Virus record (IMG/VR): IMGVR_UViG_3300042401_000714
Span: 1 to 23,091 of that record
Origin: a virus
Strand: one strand, 5' to 3'
Length of the DNA stretch: 23,091 nt
Shown: one piece after another, positions 1-6,658 of the stretch
How positions within the stretch are numbered: the first letter of the stretch is position 1
Layout: each line of letters opens with the position of its first letter
The notes under the pieces: model-generated
Database searches by the model: none
What the model saw: only the letters and a program-made list of their open reading frames with translations
What the model was told of the DNA's origin: nothing
Position numbers and translations under genes: made by a program

Positions 1-2299
1 CATAAGTGCTGATACTATTGCAATTAATAGTGAAAAACAAACCACACACAAAGTTGGAACAGATTTTAGTTTATATGCTTCTGGTACATATACAACTAAA
101 GTAGATGGTAAGATGAGTTTTGCTAGCGCAGCCGATTCATCATTTTATAGTGATTCTATAACATATTTTAACGGTAGTAAGATTAATTTAAATACAGGAG
201 CATCAAGTTTAGTTCCTCAAGAAGTTAAACCATTACCAGTAGTAGCACATACTGATACATTAAATGATGCCACTAAGGGTTGGTTAGCGGCACCTGGCAA
301 ATTATTAAGTATTGTAAGTAGAGCACCTGCTCATGCACCATGGGCTAGTGCAAATCAAGGTGTGGATGTTAAAGTTAATAACAATGCGAGTGCGGCATTA
401 CCGGCTGCACCAAGTTCAGCAGTAGCGGCAGCAAATGCCAGCACCGGATCATCTCCGGTCACATCACCGGTCACTGCATCTGTCGCATCCACAGTACCCC
501 CATCGGCAGCAATTAGTGCGGCATTAGATAAAAACACAACAGGCACTATAGTTGGTCAAATATCAACATTAGCCGCAGTAGGTTCGGCTGCGGATGCAGT
601 TAAATTGGGTGCAGGTGTAGTACAAACTGCAACAGGCCCCGTAGCGGCCATTGGCGCTATGGCACAAAGTCCTGCACAATTAGAAGCATGTGGAGTTATC
701 AAACCGGGTGCGGCCGCATTAATTAACAATTTAGTAGAAAGTGGTAAAACAATACAACAAGCATGTACACCAAATCTGTTTACAGGTAAAGACGGAGCTT
801 CAAACTTAACTAGCTATGTAAATAATCCGGTAGCACAAGTTGCCGGTGCTGTACAAACATTAACTCAAGCACAAACAGCATTAACACAAACTGGATTGAT
901 TACTGGAAAAGAATCAGGTACAGCTATAGCAGGATTGGTAATGTCAGCCGCTACAGCCGGCATACAAAATACTGTAAATTTAGTTAGCAATGCGGCTGGC
1001 GCAGTAGCAGGAGCAGTTAATGGAGCAATATCAAATGTAGTAGGTGCGGCGACTGGAGCATTGAATACTGTATTAGGGTCAGCCACAAGTTTAGTTTCTG
1101 CAGGTAATTTTGCAGGTAACTTGGCATCTACTGTTACTGGTGGTCTAAGTAGTATTGCAACTTCACTAACTGGTATGGCAAAGGGCGCGGTTGCTGGTAT
1201 ATCAGGATTATTAGATAGTGCTAAGGGTGTTGCCGGTAGTGCATTTTCGGCAATTAGCGGTGCGTTACCAACACTAGCTGTTGGTGTCCCGCAAAATATT
1301 AAAGAGATAACAGAAAAAGCACAAGCGGCCGCCCAAGCTCCGGCAGCGAATTCATTGACCGGAGCATTAAACTCAGTAACAGGTGGAATAACCGGAGCAA
1401 TAGGTGCAGTAACAGGTGGAATAACTAGTGCAATTAGTGGAGTAGTAGGGTCAGTTACCAGTGGAATAACCGGAGCAATAGGTGCAGTAACAGGAGTAGC
1501 ATCTGGATTATTAAAAACAGCGACGGGTATAACAGCAAATTTATCTACTGGTTTGGGATCATTGCCAGGTGGAGGTGCAGTAGCGGCAATAGTTGATAAT
1601 GCAGTTGGTGCAATTAATAGTGTGCCGGGAGTTAGCGCAGTAACAGGATTAATTGGTCAAGCAACATCAATTACAAATGGTATATCTAGCTTAACATCAA
1701 TTAACCCACTAGCCTCTTCAGGTGCATTAAATGCAGTTACAGGTGCAGCCGGAGCATTAACAAAAGGGTTGGATGACTTAAAGAGTGGAAAATTATCATT
1801 GGCATCATTGGCATCTGCTGGATTACCGGCTGGTGCAGCCGCACAATTAAATGCCGCAATGAGTTCAATGAGTTCAGGAGGTGCAGTACAAATTAAATTA
1901 CCAACAGTAGCTATTAATACCACCGATAGAGGAGAATTAACTCAATCAATAACATCGTTGTTGGGTAGTGCAAAGATACCAATGCCAAATTTTGAAGGAA
2001 ATCCGGCTACATTGGGAACAACTCAATCTGAAAGTAGTATTGCAGAATATAATAAAACAACAGAAGAAATTAACACACTAAGTGATAAACGATTTGACTT
2101 ACAAAAAGAACTAAATGATGCTAGATATGCTAGTAATAAAGCTAAAACTGAATTACCTGCAGGCGATCCAAGCATTGCAAGTGCAGAAGCGGCCCTCAAT
2201 ACTGCTAGAGAAAATATAACTAATTTAGATAAACAAATTGAAGATTTAAGAAAAAAAATAAATGCGTCAGCTACCGCTAGTGGCTCCATGACAGCATAA
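1..2299 (+). CDS. Gp5-like baseplate hub/spike protein C-terminal part with long Ala/Gly-rich region (5' end outside window)
   Basis: The frame is open from base 2 with no stop before TAA at 2297-2299, so 765 residues are visible. The ATG at 113 lies inside a continuing repeat stretch and is not the likely start. The first ~65 residues (ISADTIAINSEKQTTHKVGT, then TTKVDGKMSF and ITYFNGSKINLN) alternate polar and hydrophobic residues like the beta-helical spike of gp5/VgrG proteins. Next come a RAPAHAPW motif (320-343) and a segment with LEACGVIKPG (680-709) and LITGKESG, a pattern I recall from marine phage hub-type proteins. About 350 residues of Ala/Gly/Ser/Thr/Val-rich sequence follow, with GAIGAVTG-type repeats, and then a charged coiled coil (about 2033-2275). 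The gene sits 25 bases before the gp25-like gene, which fits a baseplate hub role. The lysozyme or hub domains of gp5 would lie upstream and cannot be seen. The gp5 assignment is moderate; a different central spike protein is possible. Confidence 0.6.
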   Translation, partial: ISADTIAINSEKQTTHKVGTDFSLYASGTYTTKVDGKMSFASAADSSFYSDSITYFNGSKINLNTGASSLVPQEVKPLPVVAHTDTLNDATKGWLAAPGKLLSIVSRAPAHAPWASANQGVDVKVNNNASAALPAAPSSAVAAANASTGSSPVTSPVTASVASTVPPSAAISAALDKNTTGTIVGQISTLAAVGSAADAVKLGAGVVQTATGPVAAIGAMAQSPAQLEACGVIKPGAAALINNLVESGKTIQQACTPNLFTGKDGASNLTSYVNNPVAQVAGAVQTLTQAQTALTQTGLITGKESGTAIAGLVMSAATAGIQNTVNLVSNAAGAVAGAVNGAISNVVGAATGALNTVLGSATSLVSAGNFAGNLASTVTGGLSSIATSLTGMAKGAVAGISGLLDSAKGVAGSAFSAISGALPTLAVGVPQNIKEITEKAQAAAQAPAANSLTGALNSVTGGITGAIGAVTGGITSAISGVVGSVTSGITGAIGAVTGVASGLLKTATGITANLSTGLGSLPGGGAVAAIVDNAVGAINSVPGVSAVTGLIGQATSITNGISSLTSINPLASSGALNAVTGAAGALTKGLDDLKSGKLSLASLASAGLPAGAAAQLNAAMSSMSSGGAVQIKLPTVAINTTDRGELTQSITSLLGSAKIPMPNFEGNPATLGTTQSESSIAEYNKTTEEINTLSDKRFDLQKELNDARYASNKAKTELPAGDPSIASAEAALNTARENITNLDKQIEDLRKKINASATASGSMTA
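1383..1494 (+). repeat. Pair of 34-base direct repeats inside the Ala/Gly-rich region
   Basis: The same 34 bases occur at 1383-1416 and 1461-1494, exactly 78 bases (26 codons) apart and in the same frame. Each encodes GGITGAIGAVTG. The spacer also encodes related GGITSAISGVVGS sequence, so the region looks like a recently expanded in-frame repeat. Looser relatives (GAVAGAVNGAISNVVGAATG) occur at about 1000-1065. Confidence 0.85.
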
Positions 2300-2324
2300 C
2301 ATAAATATACTATAGGATAACAAT
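2300..2324 (+). promoter_or_regulatory. Gap before gp25 with late-promoter-like CATAAATA and AGGA ribosome binding site
   Basis: The 25-base gap contains CATAAATA at 2300-2307, one base off the T4 late promoter core TATAAATA. AGGA at 2314-2317 lies 7 bases before the ATG at 2325 and is the clearest Shine-Dalgarno in the window. If the promoter is real, its transcript would start only a few bases before the ATG, so it may be a chance match in AT-rich DNA. Confidence 0.4.
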
Positions 2325-2774
2325 ATGCCAACATACATTGGTTTCAGTACAATTAACGCTAACAAGCCCCGATCTACTAATTTACCAGCGGGTATTGCGG
2401 GTGGTGTGGGTTCTATGGTACAACCAGTTATACCCGGCAAAAAGTTTAGGTTAGTTGACCAACAATTAGTTATACAAGATTTCATTAATGCATTGAATAT
2501 TCAACAAGGTCAAAAGGTAGGCAATCCAGGATACGGGACTACACTTTGGAGTTTTGTTTTTGAGCCAAATACATTTGATGTACAGAACAAATTAGAAACT
2601 GAAATCAGACGAGTGGCCAATCAAGACCCAAGAATGATAGTTAATACTGTTAGCGCATATCCTCAAGAAAACGGTATATTACTTGAAGTAGAACTAGCCG
2701 TTGCACCTTTTAATAATGCAGAAATTCTTAGTGTTTTCTTCAATAATAGTACAAATACAGCAGTAATTCAATAA
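2325..2774 (+). CDS. gp25: Baseplate wedge subunit, gp25/GPW-like
   Basis: This 149-residue protein belongs to the gp25 (T4) / GpW (P2) / TssE sheath-initiator family, which sits in the inner baseplate wedge and starts sheath assembly. The family signature is at residues 67-82: NPGYGTTLWSFVFEPN, followed by a helix with ETEIRRVANQDPRM and then two beta strands (IVNTVSAYPQ, ILLEVELAV), as expected for the fold. T4 gp25 is 132 residues; the extra length is an N-terminal arm of about 40 residues rich in Gly and Pro. The start is set by AGGA 7 bases upstream. It lies between the hub-like gene and gp6. In T4, gene 25 is far from gene 6, but gp25 next to gp6 is common in marine T4-like phages and matches the W-J order of P2-like phages. 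No enzymatic residues are expected; the old 'lysozyme' label for this family is misleading. Confidence 0.92.
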   Translation: MPTYIGFSTINANKPRSTNLPAGIAGGVGSMVQPVIPGKKFRLVDQQLVIQDFINALNIQQGQKVGNPGYGTTLWSFVFEPNTFDVQNKLETEIRRVANQDPRMIVNTVSAYPQENGILLEVELAVAPFNNAEILSVFFNNSTNTAVIQ

Positions 2775-2785
2775 TCTTCCAAAAA

Positions 2786-2826
2786 TGGTGTTTTCATTTA
2801 AGATAAATACTTAAAAGAGAACACCA
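2786..2826 (+). promoter_or_regulatory. Large hairpin filling the gp25-gp6 gap, covering the gp6 ribosome binding site
   Basis: TGGTGTTTTC at 2786-2795 pairs with GAGAACACCA at 2817-2826 (10 pairs, one of them T-G). After one A-A mismatch (2796/2816), TTTAAG (2797-2802) pairs with CTTAAA (2810-2815). The loop is the seven bases ATAAATA (2803-2809). The structure ends two bases before the gp6 ATG at 2829, and its 3' arm contains the only purine-rich Shine-Dalgarno candidate (AGAGA, 2816-2820). As RNA from the upstream gene it would hide that site. A run of U after the stem is missing, so a simple intrinsic terminator is unlikely. Translational control or RNA processing is inferred. Confidence 0.7.
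2802..2809 (+). promoter_or_regulatory. Late-promoter-like GATAAATA before gp6
   Basis: GATAAATA matches the T4 late promoter core TATAAATA at seven of eight positions and is followed by CTT. It lies 19 bases before the ATG at 2829, so a transcript starting about 10 bases downstream would keep the AGAGA site but lose the 5' arm of the surrounding hairpin and so free translation. The match is short and the DNA AT-rich, so this is a candidate only. Confidence 0.45.
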
Positions 2827-2828
2827 CT

Positions 2829-5800
2829 ATGGCAACCAGCTCACGACAATCAGCATTATTCGGCGTTAACGATTGGAAGGCAATCTATCAAACCTTCCGT
2901 GAAGCCGATTTCCGTTCATATGACTATGAAACATTACGTAAAAGTTTTATAGATTATATACGTGTTTACTATCCAGAAACTTTTAATGATTACATTGAAT
3001 CAAGTGAATTCATAGCATTAATGGACGTTATGGCTTTTATGGGTCAAGGTCTTGCATTCCGTAGTGATCTTAATGCCCGTGAAAACTTTATTGATACGGC
3101 TGAACGCAGAGATAGTGTTGTTAAATTAGCAAATTTAATCAGCTATACTCCTAAACGTAACCTAGCTGGCCAGGGTTATATTAAAGTAACAAGCATTCAA
3201 ACTACTGAAAATATTACGGATTTAAATGGATTTAATTTAAGCAATCAAGCTATATTGTGGAATGACCCTGCTAATGTTAATTGGTTAGAACAATATAATA
3301 CAATTATCAACGCAACATTGATTAACACACAGCGAGTTGGACGCCCGGGTAATACAGCACAATTATCAGGTATTAAAACGGATGAGTATACAATTAATAT
3401 TCCACAAAACACATTACCAATAGTGCCATTCACTTCGGTTGTAGATAACCAAGCAATGAATTTTGAATTAGTTAGTTCCACTACGTTGGATGAAGATTAT
3501 GTTTACGAAATTCCTCCTGCACCAAGTGGCAGAATGAATATGGCTTATCGCAATGACAAATTAGGTTACGGTAGTCCAAATACAGGTTTCTTCTTTTATT
3601 TCAAACAAGGAACATTGCAAAATTTTGATTTTAATTTAGAACAACAAATTTCAAATCAAGTTGTTGATATTGATATTCAAGGTGTTAACAATACCGATAC
3701 TTGGTTATATCAGTTAAGTACTGATAACAGTTCCGCAGTTAATAGAACGTTATGGAATCAAGTAGAGAATGTTTATGCCGATGCTTATTTACAAACTGAA
3801 AATAGTGTTCGCAGAATATTTTCTGTAGGTTCTAGATTTAACGACCAAGTTAGTTACGTTTTTGGTGATGGAGTATTTTCCGAGATTCCAGTTGGAACAT
3901 TTAGAGCATATGTACGTGCAGGTAATGCATTGACATATACTATTGATCCAAATGAGATGCAAAATCTATCGGTCACACTAAGTTATATTAGCAGGTTAGG
4001 ACGAACAGAAACACTTACATTAGGATTAGAATTACAGACACCAGTGTCAAACGCACAGGCAAGAGAAACATTATCAAACATTAAACAACGTGCCCCTTCC
4101 CGCTATTATACACAGAACAGAATGGTTAATGGGGAAGATTATAACAATTTCCCATACACATTATACAGTTCTATTGTTAAAAGCAAAGCTATTAACCGTA
4201 GTTCTGTTGGTGTATCAAAAAACTTAGACCTATTAGATCCAACCGGAAAATACTCCAGCACAAATTCATTCTCAAGTGACGGTGGTATGTACCAAGATGA
4301 TACTGATGGTAATATATTATTAACCATTACTACATCCGGCGATATCATCACATTCCTAACAGATACATTAGGTGCACTCTTAGCAGATAATCGTGCTAGA
4401 CAATATTATATACAAGATTATACGAGATACAATGTTAATGCGGCTTCCGGTGACGGTACAGTATATTGGCAAGAACAAACAGTTAATGCTAGTAGTTTAA
4501 CTGGTTATTTCTTTACCATTAATGGTAGCAATAATACTCCTATACCTGTAGGAACATATTCTACCTATAATATGAAATACACTACTAAAGGTGCAATGAT
4601 GAAATTTACTGCTCCAGCTGGATATTATTTTAGCGACACAAATCGTTTAATAGCCGGCATAGCTAGCCCATCAGATAAAACTTATATATGGACTACTGTA
4701 TTAAATGTAGTGGGTGACGGATATAATAATGGTGAAGGTGCATTTAGTAACGGATTAGGTCCAATAACATTAAATGGTTATGTGCCTCAAGGTGCAATTG
4801 TTTCTACTATATTACCTGCATTTGATAACTCATTACCTAATATAGTAATACAAGAATGTATTGTTAGAATGGAATTAAATCAAAGCTTTAGTTTAATATT
4901 TGATAACAGTTTAACTATAGCACAAGATCGATGGAGTATTGGTACATATGATGCTAGTAATTATTTTGTAAATATATTAAGTTTAGGAAGTAATCGTTAT
5001 AGTATATCATATCGCTCATTGGCATACTATTTTGGTAGTGTCGCTGATACACGTTTCACATTTGAAAATGGTAAATTAGTATATGATCCTTTTAGTGGAA
5101 AAATATTACAAGACTTTGTTAAAGTATTAGCAACCAATACACAACCTAGTAGTAATTATCCATTAGCGACACCTATTACTACCAGTATTATTGGTCAAAC
5201 AGTTGAAAGTGACGGCTATGTAAATGATTTTGAAGTTGAAGTAGCAAGTATAGATGTTAATGATAGAACCATTGTAAGTAACCCAGACTTTTTCACAGAG
5301 GTAACAGGTTATGTTAATGGTAATACTAATATAGGAATTTATACATTCTTTGTATTATTACAAGATGCGGTAAATCTTTCACGTTACCAATTAATACCAT
5401 CAACCGATGTAGTGTATATCTATTCAACCAAAACACAAATTGAAATAGTTAAGTATGAGTACCCAGAAGGTCAATTATTCTATGCATTTACTGATAATTT
5501 ATTTTACACAACAATTCAAGATCAAACAGTTAACACACCATTTTATATTGTAACTGAACAACCACAATATATTATGAAACCAGGACGTCAAGGACTACAA
5601 TTTCAATATCGTCATAATAGTAATAATACAACACGTATTGATCCCGCTACTACAAACATTATTGATTTGTATGTAGTTACACAGGCTTACTATACTGCTT
5701 ATCAAAACTGGTTACAAGACATTACCGATACAGTGCCAATACCAGACAAACCAACAATTAATGAATTGACACAGGCATATGGATCATTAAATGATTACAA

Positions 5801-6209
5801 GATGTTAAGTGATAGTATTATATTGAATAGCGTAGTATTTTTACCATTATTTGGACCTAAAGCGCCAACTCAATTAAGAGCAACTGTTAAAGTAATTAGA
5901 GCAGGTAATACAAATGCAAGTGATAGTGAAATACGTAGTGCAGTTCTGTCTGCCATGAATACATATTTTAATATTAACAATTGGAATTTTGGAGATACTT
6001 TTTACTTCAGTGAATTAAGTGCATATTTACACGCTCAAGTAGGAGATTTAATTAGCTCCGCTGTATTAGTTCCAAATGATCCCACAATGAGTTTTGGAGA
6101 TTTATATGAGATTAAATCAGCTCCGTATGAAATATTTGCCAATGGAGCAACAGCAAATGATGTTCTTGTGATTGCGGCACTTACACCAGCACAGTTACAG
6201 ATAAGATAA
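2829..6209 (+). CDS. gp6: Baseplate wedge subunit, gp6-like (extended)
   Basis: Gp6 (P2 gpJ-like family) dimerises to tie the wedges into the inner baseplate ring. The N-terminus is strongly gp6-like for marine T4-type phages: NDWKAIYQTFREADFRSYDY (residues 14-33), NDYIESSEFIALMDVMAF (53-70) and LNARENFIDTAERRDSV (81-97). Further family segments are FGDGVFSEIPVG and APSRYYTQNRMVNGEDY (422-438). The C-terminal gpJ-like domain runs from about residue 999 (LNSVVFLPLFGPKAP) and includes WNFGDTFYFSELSAYLHAQ (from 1052). At 1126 residues it is much longer than T4 gp6 (660). The extra length is mostly about residues 470-990, rich in Asn, Tyr, Thr and Ile, between the two conserved ends. The start is chosen because it begins the conserved N-terminus and follows AGAGA by 8 bases. 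The upstream hairpin may control its translation. The next gene starts 26 bases after the stop, so the two are probably co-transcribed. Confidence 0.93.
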   Translation: MATSSRQSALFGVNDWKAIYQTFREADFRSYDYETLRKSFIDYIRVYYPETFNDYIESSEFIALMDVMAFMGQGLAFRSDLNARENFIDTAERRDSVVKLANLISYTPKRNLAGQGYIKVTSIQTTENITDLNGFNLSNQAILWNDPANVNWLEQYNTIINATLINTQRVGRPGNTAQLSGIKTDEYTINIPQNTLPIVPFTSVVDNQAMNFELVSSTTLDEDYVYEIPPAPSGRMNMAYRNDKLGYGSPNTGFFFYFKQGTLQNFDFNLEQQISNQVVDIDIQGVNNTDTWLYQLSTDNSSAVNRTLWNQVENVYADAYLQTENSVRRIFSVGSRFNDQVSYVFGDGVFSEIPVGTFRAYVRAGNALTYTIDPNEMQNLSVTLSYISRLGRTETLTLGLELQTPVSNAQARETLSNIKQRAPSRYYTQNRMVNGEDYNNFPYTLYSSIVKSKAINRSSVGVSKNLDLLDPTGKYSSTNSFSSDGGMYQDDTDGNILLTITTSGDIITFLTDTLGALLADNRARQYYIQDYTRYNVNAASGDGTVYWQEQTVNASSLTGYFFTINGSNNTPIPVGTYSTYNMKYTTKGAMMKFTAPAGYYFSDTNRLIAGIASPSDKTYIWTTVLNVVGDGYNNGEGAFSNGLGPITLNGYVPQGAIVSTILPAFDNSLPNIVIQECIVRMELNQSFSLIFDNSLTIAQDRWSIGTYDASNYFVNILSLGSNRYSISYRSLAYYFGSVADTRFTFENGKLVYDPFSGKILQDFVKVLATNTQPSSNYPLATPITTSIIGQTVESDGYVNDFEVEVASIDVNDRTIVSNPDFFTEVTGYVNGNTNIGIYTFFVLLQDAVNLSRYQLIPSTDVVYIYSTKTQIEIVKYEYPEGQLFYAFTDNLFYTTIQDQTVNTPFYIVTEQPQYIMKPGRQGLQFQYRHNSNNTTRIDPATTNIIDLYVVTQAYYTAYQNWLQDITDTVPIPDKPTINELTQAYGSLNDYKMLSDSIILNSVVFLPLFGPKAPTQLRATVKVIRAGNTNASDSEIRSAVLSAMNTYFNINNWNFGDTFYFSELSAYLHAQVGDLISSAVLVPNDPTMSFGDLYEIKSAPYEIFANGATANDVLVIAALTPAQLQIR

Positions 6210-6235
6210 GTAATATATAACCATAGAGAGAAATA
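6210..6235 (+). promoter_or_regulatory. Gap before the giant gene with weak GAGAG ribosome binding site
   Basis: The 26-base gap holds GAGAG at 6226-6230, five bases before ATG at 6236. There is no TATAAATA-like core (only TAATATATAA) and no clear hairpin. The giant gene therefore seems to depend on transcription coming through gp6. Confidence 0.5.
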
Positions 6236-6658
6236 ATGGCAACAAGAATTAGAACATTAAATTTTCTACCTGAAATATTTAAAACAACTACCAATAGTCA
6301 ATTTTTAAACGCAACGTTGGATCAGATAGTAGACCAACCAAATACTAAAAGAATTCAAGGTTACATTGGTAGTAGATTTGGGTATGGTGTTAATGCTAAA
6401 AATTATTACGTAACAGAACCTACAAAAACTAGAACAGATTATCAATTAGATCCGGGTGTAGTATTTCTAAAAAAAGACACAAGCACTGCACAAGATTTTA
6501 TAAGCTATCCAGGTATAATTGATGGATTAAAATTAGAAGGCGCATTGACAGGTGACAATAATAGATTGTTTACTAGTGAATTTTATTCATGGGACAGTTT
6601 TACAGACCTGGATAAGATTATTAACTTCAACCAATATTATTGGATTCCTGAAGGACCC
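6236..6658 (+). other. N-terminal conserved domain of the giant protein
   Basis: Residues 1-141 hold the family's opening block: NSQFLNATLDQIVDQPNTKR, GYIGSRFGYG, a YQLDPGVVF stretch, and at the end FYSWDSF followed by NFNQYYWIPEGP. I recall this pattern at the N-terminus of large marine myovirus structural proteins. Because it is the constant part of an otherwise modular chain, it is the best candidate for the part that docks onto the baseplate wedge (inference). Confidence 0.6.

Noticed and set aside
113-115. ATG at 113 as the start of the first gene
   Set aside because: The same frame is open from base 2 and the residues before 113 continue the spike-like pattern (HKVGTDFSLYASGTYTTKVDG). 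There is no ribosome site before 113. The gene begins upstream of the window.
355-1923. Several minus-strand frames opposite the Ala/Gly-rich region
   Set aside because: The plus strand there is rich in GCN/GGN codons that leave the opposite frames free of stops. No start signals or protein motifs.
2023-2334. Minus-strand open frame of 103 codons with apparent membrane segments
   Set aside because: It is antisense to the coiled-coil end of the first gene and to the gp25 start; reverse reading of Ala/Leu/Glu-rich codons gives false hydrophobic proteins.
2786-2826. Intrinsic terminator between gp25 and gp6
   Set aside because: The stem is strong, but it is followed by CTATGGCAACC rather than a run of T, and its 3' arm holds the next gene's ribosome site. 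A control or processing role fits better.
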